DNA of 64,000 bases from NCBI GenBank assembly GCA_900491605.1, contig UESW01001510.1, forward strand, positions 284,360 through 348,359, given 5' to 3'. The notes under the pieces were generated by a model. It had not been told where the DNA came from. It did no database searches and saw only the letters and a program-made list of their open reading frames with translations. Source of the DNA: Calamus simplicifolius (taxonomy: Eukaryota; Streptophyta; Magnoliopsida; Arecales; Arecaceae). Positions within the stretch are counted from its first letter, which is position 1. Every line of letters starts with the position of its first letter. Below are positions 53,947 through 64,000 of this stretch, in pieces. The position numbers and the translations under genes are program-made.

Positions 53947-55640
53947 ATGGCAACACAAAGTGGTTCAAGTTTTGCTGAAGGTCATTCTACGAATAGACCT
54001 CCTTTATTTAATGGAACCAACTATTCATATTGGAAAGCTAGAATGAGAATATTCATTCAAGCTTCTGATATGAATTGTGGGGAGTAATATAAATGGACCT
54101 AGTACACCCACACACCTTATTGATGGCACTATTGTTCCTAAACCCGAAAGGGATTGGAATGATAATGATAGGAGAATGGCACAACTTAATGCTAAAGCCA
54201 TTAATATTTATATTGTTCCTTAGATTCAAATGAATTCAACCGAATCTCAACTTGTAATTCCGCAAAAGAAATTTGGGATAGGTTGGAAATTACACATGAA
54301 GGAACAAACCAAGTAAAAGAATCAAAGATAAATATTTTGGTTCATAAATATGAATTGTTTACATGGAACAAACTGAAACCATCACATGCATGTTCACTAG
54401 ATTCACTGATATTGTGAATGGTTTGAAAAGTCTTGGAAAAGTTTATACTAATGCTGATCTTGTTCGCAAAATTCTTAGGTCACTTCCAAGGACGTGGGAA
54501 GCAAAAGTCACAGCCATCCAAGAAGCCAAAGACCTCAACATCCTACCTTAGAGGAGCTTCTAGGATCGCTATGACCCACGAGCTTCAAGAAACAACATGT
54601 CAATGAGGAGGAAACAAAAAGAAGAAAACCATTGCCCTCAAAGCTGCAGAAAAGGAAGAAGCAGCAGCAGTGATGAAGAGGATGATGATGATGACAGCTC
54701 TCCTTGGCCAAGAAATTCAGAAATTTATGAAAAAGGAGGCCCTTCCACAAAAAGAAATTTGGAGCAAAAATGGAAGGAGAAAAGGAAAAGGATAAGAAAA
54801 AGGAAAAGGACAAAGAGAAAGAGCCCTTAGTATGTTATGAATGTAAAAAGCCAGGGCATTTTAGATATGATTGTCCTTTACTTAAGAAGGCCTACAAGAA
54901 AAAGAAAAAGGCCTACATGGCAACATGGACTGATAGTGAAGAGTCTTCTTCCGAAGAAGAAGAACAAAAGAAGTTGCCAATGTCTGCTTCATGGCCAACG
55001 ACGACGACAACGACAATGAGGTAAGTTCCGAAACCCCCGATGATGAATTTACATTTGATGAAATGTTTGAGGCTTTAATGAACTTATGATTGATTTTAAA
55101 TCTTGAAAAAGAAGTATAAGTTTTTGAAAAATGACAACATTAGTTTAGCTAAAAGTAAAAATGAATTAGCTTTAGAAGTTAAGAACTTAACTAATGAAAA
55201 AGAAGAACTTAGCAAAGAAAGAGATAATCTTAATCAAGAAATAGATTTGTTAAAATCTGAAACTAAAAACTCAACAAAGATTTAAAAGATCAATAAAAAC
55301 TTTAGCTTTAGATAAAGAACAGCAAGTTAAAGAAAATGACTCTCTTAAGAAAGATGTTAAAAAATATAAAGACATTGTTGAGAAATTCACTTTAAGTTCA
55401 ACTAAACTTAACATGATCCTAGATAGTCAAAAAGCTGTTTTTGACAAAGCAGGTTTAGGATATAACACATTAAGAAAACAAAAATCATTAAAGAATATTT
55501 TTATAAAAGCCAACCAAAGTAATATAACTTGTTTTAAATGTAATGAAAAAGGTCATAAATCATTTGAATGCAAAACGTTAAAAATTAAATGTTAAAGCTA
55601 AGAAAATATGGGTTCCGAAAGGAACAATTTTTGTTGCTGC
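53947..55640 (+). pseudogene. Copia 2 gag (heavily frameshifted)
   Basis: The ATG at 53947 begins MATQSGSSFAEGHSTNRPPL. Recognisable pieces follow in several frames: YSYWKARMRIFIQ, TRFTDIVNGLKSLGKVYTNADL (54363 on), and a zinc knuckle, CYECKKPGHFRYDC, at about 54835-54875. Next come the lysine-rich KKAYKKKKKAYMATWTDSEE, a coiled-coil region (55103-55285) and a second complete knuckle, CFKCNEKGHKSFEC, at about 55531-55570, which is broken in copia 1. At least six single-base lesions are needed to explain the frames. Confidence 0.83.
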
Positions 55641-56908
55641 TAACCATGAAGGACCCAAGAAAGCTTGGGTACCTAAACATAAAGTTTGATTATGTTGCAG
55701 GAATGTCTTGTAGCCAAAAGATCAAAGAAAAAGTGGTACCTTGATAGTGGCTGCTCAAGACATATGACGGGTGACAAAGATGAATTCATCACCCTAGAAG
55801 AAAAGAAAGGTGGAGTTGTTACGTTTGGCGATAACGGTAAAGGTCAAATTATGGGCCTTGGTAAAGTTCGCATAACTCCATCTACATTTATTGATAATGT
55901 ACTTTATGTTGATGGTTTGAAGCATAATCTAATTAGTATAAGTCAATTATGTGATAAAAACTTTAATGTTTCATTTAAATCTTCTTATGCACTGTAACTA
56001 ATTCTATTGATGATAGCATTGTATTTACTGGTTATAGACATGGCAATGTTTACTTAGTTGATCTAGAAAAATTATCTTTGAGTGATCATTGCTTAATTGC
56101 TGACAATGCTAACATAAATGAAATTAGTTGGTTGTGGCATCGTAGATTAGGTCATGCAAGCACACACCTTATTTCAAAACTAATTAAAATGGATTTAGTT
56201 AAAGGATTACCTAAACTAGATTTTGAAAATAATAAAATATGTGATGCATGTCAATTTGGAAAACAAACTAGAAGTTCTTTTAAATCTAAAAACATTGTTT
56301 CAACTTCTAGGGCACTAGAGCTACTTCACATGGACCTTTTCGGACCAACTAGAACCACAAGTCTAGGAGGAAAGAAATATGGTCTAGTGATTGTAGATGA
56401 TTATTCTAGATATACTTGGGTAATGTTTTTAGCTCACAAAGATGAGACTTTCTCGATATTCCTGAAATTCTTCAAGAAAGTCACAAATGAGAAAAACACT
56501 ACTATAGTATCTCTAAGAAGTGATCATGGAACAGAATTTGAAAATCACTTATTTGAAAGTTTCTGCACTGAAAATGGAATTAATCATAATTTTTCAGCCC
56601 CTAGGACTCCACAGCAAAATGGTGTAGTTGAAAGAAAAAATAGGACTCTAGAAGACATGGCCCGTACCATGCTATGCGAAAGTAACTTACCAAAGTACTT
56701 TTGGGCGGAAGCAATTAACACAGCATGTTACATCTTAAACAGAGCTTTAATAAGACCAATATTAAAGAAAACACCTTATGAATTATGGAATGAAAGAAAA
56801 CCAAATATAAAATACTTTCATGCATTTGGATGTAAATGTTTCATTCATAATAATGGTAAAAACAATTTAGGAAAATTTGATGCTAAATCTGATGAAGGAA
56901 TTTTTTAG
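55641..56908 (+). pseudogene. Copia 2 protease, GAG-pre-integrase and integrase
   Basis: Protease active site KWYLDSGCSRHMTGDKDEF (about 55730-55790) in a frame ending at 55997, where one T is missing relative to copia 1. The frame from 56078 to 56908 then holds WLWHRRLGHASTHLISKL, CDACQFGKQTRSSFKSK and the integrase core with D (MDLFGP), D (RSDHGTEF) and E (GVVERKNRT), open for 276 codons through ALIRPILKKTPYELWNERK. It closes at 56906-56908 because of a one-base loss near EGIF. Confidence 0.9.
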
Positions 56909-57189
56909 GATATTCAACAACTAGTAAGCTTATAGAGTATTTAACAAGAAAACCTTAGTAGTTGAAGAATCCATTCATATAGTTTTCGATGAGTCTTTAG
57001 CATCTAGTTCTGAAAAGCTTGATGATGAGGAAGATACAAACATAATTGAAAAAGATCTTGAAAAACTTAATATTGAAGTATCTTCTGATCATGAGCAAGA
57101 AGCTAAAGATGATGATTCACATAAGGACGATGATGTCAATATTGATCATAATGATGTAGATCTTCCAAGAGACTGGAGATATGCTCATA

Positions 57190-58806
57190 GTCATCCTAAG
57201 GAATTGATTATAGGCGATCCATCTCAAGGAATAAGGACTAGATCATACATGAGAAATATTAGTAATCATCTTGCATTTGTATCACAAATAGAACCTAAAA
57301 CTATAGAAGAAGCTGAAAAAGATAATAATTGGATGTTAGCAATGCAAGAAGAACTAAATCAATTTACAAGAAATAATGTTTGGACTTTAGTTGAAAGACC
57401 TAAAAATCATTCAGTAATAGGATCAAAATGGGTTTTTAGAAATAAACTAGATGAAAATGGCATAGTAATTAGAAACAAAGCTAGATTGGTTGCTAAAGGA
57501 TATAATCAAGAGGAAGGTATTGATTTTGATGAAACCTTTGCACCTGTAGCTAGATTAGAAGCCATTAGGCTATTACTTGCATTTGCATGTCATATGAATT
57601 TAACTTATTTCAAATGGATGTAAAAAGCGCATTTTTAAATGGATTTATAAATGAAGAAGTTTATGTAGAACAACCACCAGGTTTTGAAGATCACGAATTT
57701 TCAAATCACGTTTTTAAATTGCACAAAGCTTTATATGGTTTGAAACAAGCACCTAGAGCTTGGTATGATAGGTTAAGTAAATTCTTAATAGAAAATGATT
57801 TTACAAGAGGAAATGTTGATAAAACTTTGTTTTTGAAAAGAAAAGGTAAAGATTTACTTGTAGTACAAATATACGTAGATGACATTATTTTTGGTGCTAC
57901 TAACGATTCTCTTTGTCAAGAATTTGCAAAGTTGATGCAGGGAGAATTCGAGATGAGCATGATGGGAGAACTCAACTTCTTCCTTGGACTCCAGATCAAA
58001 CAAAGCAAAGAGGGAATCTTTATCAACCAAACCAAATACACAAGAGAACTACTCAAAAAGTTTGGTATGGAATCAATGAAACCCCTCGGAACACCAATGA
58101 GTCCTTCATGCAAGCTGGACAAAGATGAAGAAGGTAAAAAGGTTGATCAAAAGTATTATCGAGGTATTATCGGATCCCTTCTTTATTTAACAGCAAGTAG
58201 ACCAGATATTATGTTTTCAGTATGTTTATGTGCTAGATTTCAATCTGAACCTAAAGAATCACATTTAATAGCTGTTAAAAGAATACTAAGATATCTAAAT
58301 GGAACAAAAATGTAGGTTTATGGTATTCTAGAGACTCCACATTAAACTAATTGCATATTCAGATTCTGATTATGCTGGATGTAAATTAGATAGAAAAAGC
58401 ACAAGTGGTGCATGCCATTTCTTAGGAAGTAACTTAATCACATGGTTTAGCAAAAAGCAAAATTCAGTTGCATTATCAACTACTGAAGCTGAATATGTAG
58501 CAGCTGGAAGTTGCTGTGCGCAAATCCTATGGATTAAGCGACAACTTGAAGACTATGGTATCACACTTGATAAGACACCCATAAGATGTGATAATACTAG
58601 CGCAATCAATTAACTAAAAATCCAATTCAACATTCAAGAACAAACACATAGAAATTAGATATCATTTTATAAGAGAACATGTAGCTAATAATGAAATTTG
58701 TCTTGATTATGTTAACACTGAAGAACAATTAGCTGACATATTCACTAAACCTTTAAATGAAGAGATTTGTTATCTTAGAGGAGAGTTAGGATTTGTGATC
58801 CTTTAG
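57190..58806 (+). pseudogene. Copia 2 reverse transcriptase and RNase H
   Basis: The RT begins near 57190 and is open from 57204 to about 57600 (GSKWVFRNKLDENGIVIRNK, ARLVAKGYNQEEG). A one-base loss at about 57600 shifts it into the frame 57587-58315, with FQMDVKSAFLNGFINEEVYV, IYVDDIIFGATN and GELNFFLGLQIKQ. A one-base loss near KRILRYLNGTK ends that frame. RNase H continues in other frames: SDYAGCKLDRKSTSGACHF, STTEAEYVAAGSCCAQILW and ADIFTKPL, to about 58806. Catalytic residues are present, and the lesions are single-base indels. Confidence 0.9.
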
Positions 58807-59271
58807 AATGAATTTGAAACCCCTAAGGAAATTTTATCTAAGATTCTTTCAAATCCTCAATCTTAAGGAAATCTTATCTAGAATTCATATCTAATTGATT
58901 CACTCATATCCAATGATTATTTATCAATTTTTATGATCATTTTCCGGACACATTTCAGAAATTTCATTTTTGGTCTGAAATGGTCTCGGAGCCGACTCGA
59001 TGCGTATCGGAGTCGACTCCCAGTTTCAACTGAAACTCTCGAGTCGACCCCTCTCTGCGCGAGTCGACTCCATGTCGGGACGGACTTTCTGTGTCTGTGC
59101 CGAGTCGACACCCGGGTTTGCGCGAGCCGACTCGAGGTGGTCCCAAATTGATTTTTCTAGGGCAGAGTCGACTCGTCGCTCATTCTATTCGACCCCAATC
59201 AAAATACTCTCTCCACTCTCTCCAAACTTCCAAACTTCCAATAATCCCTGATTATCACCTCCAATCATCAA

Positions 59272-60665
59272 ATGGCACCTAAAACTAGAGGATCTAGTGT
59301 TGTGGCGGGTGGCATCAAGCGAAAGCGTTCCGTGAAGAAGCCGGTGAAGCGTCCCGTGCGAGAGCCTTCTCCAAGCTCGGACTCCACCTCATCTGCTTCT
59401 ACCCAACTGCTGCTCCTGCTGCCACGTCCTCCCAGGTAGATCGTCTAGCAGATAGGATCATTACTACTGGTAGGAAGGTGGATTTTGAATTGTTTGAGAA
59501 TGAGGGCTTTCTAGTTGGGAGACAGTTAATCGAAATGGGTTGGGAGAAAGTTTGTTCTCTAGAGTGCCCGACTTATCCCTCATTGGTTAAAGAATTTTAC
59601 AAGAATTTGTCTAGAGGAGACCATGGGCTTATTAGCAATGTGAGAGGAGTAAGACTATCAGTGACAGCTAAATCTTGTCTAGATTATTGGAATTACCCTT
59701 GTCTGGCACCTCAACCTTTTCTTCTGATGACCGCCCCCAGCTTTATCCAGATTATTAAACAGGGAAGTGGTTGGATTTGAAGAGTATTTGCTAATCAGCT
59801 TTCTTTAGAGTTGAGATTGCTACACAATATCTGCAGTAGGATTCTCTTTCCTAAAACTGGTAGATTTGACTATGTTTCTGAGAGAGATGTCTTTGTAATG
59901 GACGCCATAGTGACAGGCAAGCCTATCAATCTTCCCAGCATGATTCTGTGGTATATAGCAGATTGTGGAGGGAAAAGGAAATCTAGTCTGCCTTATGGGA
60001 TGATCCTTACAATGATTTTCGAAGCCAGGGTGTGGTGATTTCTGATAATGAACCAATGAAGAATTTAAGACACACTGATTTTTATAGTCTGGCAACAATT
60101 CATAGGATGGGTTTGTCAAAAAGAATGGTAAATGGGAAAGGAAAGGAGTGACAGAAGATAGAGCTACAGATACTGAGGCTGCAGGACCCTCTGTTAGACA
60201 TCCTTCGCCTGCACCTCCGAGCCCTTTGGTTTCTGCCTCTGCTCCAGCCCCAGCTCCAACTTTGTTCAGACTTCATCTTCTGCTAGTTTTTCAGATCAAC
60301 AAATTTTGCAACTCAAAGCCTTACTTGAAGATCAATCTGATAAGCTTAAAACTGAATTTGAGAATAAATTTATGCATTTGAGAGAGACACTTTATTCTCT
60401 TGATGATCGTATCTCAAAGATTGAGTCCACTCTCGGATCTTCATCGGCATCCTTAAGTGGTGATCTCAAGAATATTTTTGAAGAACTTAAGGATATATGT
60501 GGAGATGGAGAGACATATTCCAAGTGCAACGCAGAGCTTCAAGACAAAATTCAGAGTGCGTGCACCTTTGTTGATGAAAGACTCAAGGAATATGTAAAAA
60601 TTCAATCTGAAGGAATGAAAAATATAGTTGATCATCTAACTAGAATTGTAAGAACTCATTTTTGA
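59272..60665 (+). pseudogene. Extra 3' ORF of copia 2
   Basis: Homologous to the copia 1 ORF at 35832. The start is MAPKTRGSSVVAGGIKRKR at 59272. A shift occurs at about 59410, then MDFELFENEGFLVGRQLIEM and PSLVKEFYKNLSRGDHGLIS (59478-59780), FDYVSERDVFVMDAIVTGKP and HTDFYSLATIHRMG, and an intact C-terminal helical segment 60306-60665 (MQLKALLEDQSDKL, DDRISKIESTLGSSSASLSG, VKIQSEGMKNIVDHLTRIVR). Comparing both copies defines one protein of roughly 460 residues with a basic N-terminus, a conserved centre and a C-terminal coiled coil. No membrane segment is visible. Confidence 0.75.
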
Positions 60666-60837
60666 GTTACTAGAGTTTCAATCCTTGTTTTGTACTGAAG
60701 TTTTTATGCTTTCTTTATGAAATCAATGTACTGAACATTTTGATGTATTAGACTTTTAAATGAAATGAATTCTCTATTTCCTTATTTCAATGAAATTTGA
60801 ATGAATGTTTATAATTCTCTATCTTTTTGTTGATAAC

Positions 60838-61024
60838 AAAAAAGGGGGAGAATTTTATAGTTCTATGATTGTCTATGATTGTGATAAAATAATAATTAAT
60901 TAAGTTTCATAGGGGGAGCTACCTCATTAAGGGGGAGCCTAAGCCTAACTATGAAAACAAAATAAATTCACTAATCAATCATGAACAAACTCAATATTTT
61001 TGTCATCATCAAAAAGGGGGAGAT
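60838..61024 (+). promoter_or_regulatory. Repeated polypurine tracts before copia 2 3' LTR
   Basis: AAAAAAGGGGGAGAA (about 60838), ATAGGGGGAG (about 60910), AAGGGGGAG (about 60930) and AAAAAGGGGGAGAT ending at 61024 against the LTR start TGTTGAAAG. Confidence 0.7.
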
Positions 61025-62727
61025 TGTTGAAAGATTATAGAAAAATTATATGATCCAATCCTTTTGATTTTGATGATTACTAAAAGCCATTGAGTTTATT
61101 AAAGGATGTAATGAATTTATGAAAATGAAGCAACAAATTTATTTTGAACAATCAATGAGAATGCTCAAGTTTAACTTTAATCAATTTGAAAGTGACTTTA
61201 AGTTCAATATTCAAACTTTCAAAAGAAATGTTATAATTCATGTTTTATTCAAAAAGTTTATGGATTAGTTCATGAATCACTTCTAAAGGTTAATTCTATT
61301 GATTCATGTCAAAACAATGAATAAAATGAATCTGGAACGATTTTAATGTCAATCAGAAAAGTTTCTGATTTTTGATACGTTCCGGAGCCGACTCCTGAGT
61401 TTCAGAGTCGACTCCGCTCAGTGTACAGAAATGTGCATCTGTGTCGAGTCGACCCATGAAATTGTCGAGTCGACCCCTGATTCTGTCGAGCCGACTCCTG
61501 GACTGTGCGAGTCGACTCCGCTCAGACACCAGAAGAGTATTTTTCTGAGCACCTCTCGAGTCGACCCCAAGCCTTTCACGAGTCGACTCCCGACTTTCAG
61601 GAGTCGACACTTCACTTTTAGCGAGTCGACCCCTAACCTTTTTAATCATTTCTATTTTTGGTAATGAGCTCGAGCCGACTCGGGAAAAGCATGAGTCGAC
61701 TCCAGCAAATCTGGGCGCGATTTTAACGATGACACATCAGCCCCAACGGTAAGATTTTTGAATAACGGCTATTTTTCCTTGTCTCTAACGGATATATTTT
61801 TGCAGATTCTATAAATAGAGGAGTTCTTTTCAAATCAAAACAAAGAGAAAATCAAAAAGAGAGAAAGAATATCTTTAAAAAGAGGGAAAAACAGAGCATA
61901 TTGGAAAAATCATTTAGCTCAAAGAAGAGTGATTCAAAAGGAGTGAAATCCAAGAAAAATTTTGTCTACTCCTTCATCAATCCACAAAGTCAGAAGAAAA
62001 TCCACAAGCATTTCAAAGGTCAAATCGGAGGATTTTCAAAAGAAGAAAAAGCTTCATCTCAACTCCAAAGACTTCAACGGTCAAGAATCTAGCTGAGGCG
62101 TGATTCAACACTTCTAGAGGAGTTAAAGAGAAGAAGGAAGAAAGCCCAAGCATCTACCATCTGCAATATTATCAGGCTTTTCTAACCTTATATTATTTTG
62201 TACTTCATTTGTATATTTGCTCAAGGGGAGCACTTATTGTTCAAACTTCTATTCTATTTGTTTGCTGATTCAATCAGTGGATTGAATCAGTGGAGGTTGG
62301 TATACCTCGTTACAAGCCGGAGTGCTTGTGTTGGGTTAGTTGTGAGCCCGTGAAAAACAACGTGTAGGGTTTTGTGCTGGTAAGCCCGAGTTAAAACCAG
62401 CTGGGTTCGTTGTGCGCCCGTGAAAACAACAAGTTTGAGTTGTGAGCTTGGAAAACAACTCGGCTGTAATCTAGAGAGATTATAGTGTGGACCCAAGTGA
62501 ATCTTGGGAGTGGACGTAGGTGTTGGTTGCACCGAACCACTATAAAATTATTTGTGTTTGCCGTGCCATATTTTCTCTTTCTCTATCTCTCTTTATTTGC
62601 TTGTGTATTAATTTTAGTTAGCCTCTCACTTGCACATCTTGCTAACTAATCAATTAAAGTTAAAAAGTCTTAAATTTTTAAGAACCCAATTTACCCCCCC
62701 CCTCTTGGGTTGCCATCTGGGCCAACA
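61025..62727 (+). repeat. 3' LTR of copia 2
   Basis: A complete 1703-bp LTR from TGTTGAAAG to GGGCCAACA. GTCGAC cluster at about 61386-61700 and TATA box at 61810-61817. The flank after it (CTCGG, 62728-62732) is the right half of the target site. Confidence 0.9.
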
Positions 62728-62943
62728 CTCGGCTTCCTCTACCTGAGCCTTTAAAAAGTGGCTCCGCTCTCGAGCGACCCAGAGCTCACCGGCCGCCTTC
62801 ATCTCTTAGGCTCGTACCTTGACCAATTCCTTAACCAAAGTGTTGGCCCAGGCCTTGGCAGTAACCAACTCATTCCTGGCATGCCCGTAGGTATTAACGA
62901 CCCCGATACAGGCATCTCAAAGGACAAAGAGGCTATTGGACAT

Positions 62944-63013
62944 CTGCATGAAGCAATCGATTAAAACACAAATTAAATCCAATATAAAAGAAAAGCAAAG
63001 TCAACAGACATAC
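62944..63013 (-). other. Intron of the gypsy B antisense gene
   Basis: On the minus strand CTTCAG is followed by GTATGTCTG and, 70 bases later, TTCATGCAG precedes ATGTCC. Both splice sites are canonical and the interior is T-rich, as expected of a plant intron. It supports real splicing of the antisense gene. Confidence 0.7.
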
Positions 63014-64000
63014 CTGAAGGGCAGCAGTGAAGAGAGTATTAAGAGCATCGGCAATGGATAGACGATTGAGCTCAGCTTGGAAGTCTAGGAGGCTGGACTG
63101 CCTTAGTACATGCTCCGCCAGCCGACCATGGTTCATCGTCGTCACCAAGGATGGCTAACTCCTGGGGTCGCTGGTAGGGGGCATCCCTCCTTCCTTCAAC
63201 ATCGGTTCGGTGGCCGATGGGACATCATCCTCAACTTCCACCACCGGAGGCATCCCATCCCTCACCTCTGGTGCAGCTTCACCTTCGGGTTTGATGACGA
63301 TCGGGGGCTTTTCCCTAGATGACCCCGCCTCAGCTTCAACAGGAGGAACCCCTGCTGCTGGTGCTTCGGCAGGGGGATCCTTCCTTCTTGGCTCTTTTTC
63401 TGAGGTGACCTCAGGAGCTATGGTAGGAGCCATGGGGTGTTGGAATGATCAGCCTTGTTTCTTCCAGTGAGTCTTCTTAGGTGCTGCCCTTGCCATGTCG
63501 CCATCGGCCTTCTTTCTTTTTCGAAGGCCCGCCATCAAGAAGTCGGAAGGAAACTTCATTATTGCACAAAGGAACAAAGATCAGAGTCAAAAAATAATAT
63601 CGACTAAGGGGATATGGCGCTCATCGGGCACCGGTGTTGGCAACACCGATGCTGCACCGACCACTGGCGCTATGCCGGCTTTATGGAGGTTGTTCTTCGA
63701 TAGTAATTCTCGGCAGGAAATACGGATGATAGTAGCAAATCAAACACTTCTCAGTCTTCCTCATTTACAGTCGTATTTTTTTAGGACTGGTGTCGAAATG
63801 CCCCAGCCCATCTTCACTCTGTCCAAATGGACATAGAAAATTTGGGATTTTTATTCCTTAATTTTGAAGGGCAGGTCAAGCTTAAGGGTACTTTTGGGTC
63901 TGGAGGCGAAGCTCCACCACCTGGTTTTGTTGGGATTGTGGAGTTTGTACAAGGCCCAGAACAAAGAAATTCGGGTAGAAAGGCCATGGAAATGGCAGAG

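Larger units (their letters stand above)
52223..62727 (+). mobile_element. SIRE-type Ty1/copia element 2, inserted in the gypsy B antisense gene
   Basis: The same family as copia 1 and the same order: LTR (52223-53883), primer-binding site, gag, protease, integrase, RT, RNase H, extra 3' ORF, polypurine tracts, LTR (61025-62727). The 5' LTR lacks its first 20 bases. Joining the host sequence across the element gives a continuous minus-strand frame (EEAEN then SRVIDAKL), which places the insertion in the coiled-coil exon. Numerous one-base indels separate the reading frames. Confidence 0.92.
24690..64000 (+). mobile_element. Ty3/gypsy element B (Tat/Retand-type), three nested insertions, continues past window
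   Basis: The plus-strand order is: LTR (to 25720), primer-binding region, gag, zinc motif, protease, RT, [copia 1], RNase H, integrase, a 143-bp tandem array, then an antisense gene on the minus strand cut by a CACTA element and copia 2. The 3' LTR would lie beyond 64000. Removing the insertions restores continuity of RT-RNase H (with a gap) and of the antisense gene. It shares architecture with element A but its LTR sequence is different. The left end is approximate. Confidence 0.85.
42307..64000 (-). pseudogene. Antisense extra gene of gypsy B, split by CACTA and copia 2
   Basis: Minus-strand gene opposite to gypsy B pol. Exon 1 enters from beyond 64000 and runs to about 63620, with WWSFASRPKSTLKLDLPF and SCRELLSKNNLHKAGIAP, matching the end of exon 1 in element A. 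The next exon (63535-63014; MAGLRKRKKADGDMARAAPK, then an acidic/proline linker and SIADALNTLFTAALQ) is followed by a 70-bp GT-AG intron (62944-63013). The coiled-coil exon resumes with NTYGHARNELVTAKAWANTL to 62728. It then continues beyond copia 2 (52222-51986, VIDAKLVDAMMKLRPTKERL) and beyond CACTA (42613-42307, EVAIDVFSHGFETCKEWISR) to a TAG at 42307-42309. Stops and one or two shifts make it a pseudogene. The function is unknown. Confidence 0.78.

Overview
This window is plant nuclear repeat DNA: about 64 kb of nested transposable elements, with no intact host gene, tRNA, rRNA or CRISPR array that I could support. The families present point to a flowering plant, probably a monocot. They are Tat/Retand-type Ty3/gypsy elements carrying an antisense 'putative gypsy type transposon' gene, SIRE-type Ty1/copia elements, a CACTA (En/Spm) transposon with GCGACGCA-rich subterminal arrays, and an L1-type LINE with a terminal RNase H. 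I cannot name the species from sequence alone.

Layout. Positions 1-3304 hold the 3' part of a LINE (reverse transcriptase, zinc-finger region, RNase H, poly-A). Positions 3305-5806 hold simple repeats, a 159-bp near-perfect inverted repeat and a gypsy LTR fragment. Positions 5807-24666 hold gypsy element A on the minus strand. Its downstream LTR contains a 2960-bp LTR-like insertion (6182-9141, TSD GATTC). Its interior contains an antisense spliced gene (10207-13115, plus strand), a copia element lacking its 5' LTR (14227-20905, minus strand), small tandem arrays, and an integrase remnant joined to a gag remnant by a large deletion.

From about 24.7 kb to beyond the window end lies gypsy element B on the plus strand, head-to-head with A. 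Its gag-pro-RT part (25.8-28.86 kb) is split from its RNase H-integrase part (39.18-41.15 kb) by SIRE-type copia 1 (28864-39178). A 143-bp tandem array follows. B's antisense gene then runs on the minus strand from beyond 64000 down to 42307. It is cut by a 9372-bp CACTA element (42614-51985, TSD CAA) and by SIRE-type copia 2 (52223-62727).

How the parts relate. Each autonomous class shows its usual gene set: gag, protease, reverse transcriptase, RNase H and integrase for the retroelements, and TNP2-like and TNPA/Transposase_24-like genes for CACTA. All copies carry stops or frameshifts, so none looks autonomous as read here. Many lesions in the copia copies are one-base indels although their paired LTRs stay very similar, so some could be sequence error rather than decay. 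The signals I rate most interesting are the antisense spliced gene preserved in both gypsy elements, a possible second antisense unit with its own TATA box in A, dense GTCGAC motif clusters in SIRE-type LTRs that recur just upstream of the extra 3' ORF, and the internally deleted TNP2 and 85-bp satellite inside CACTA.
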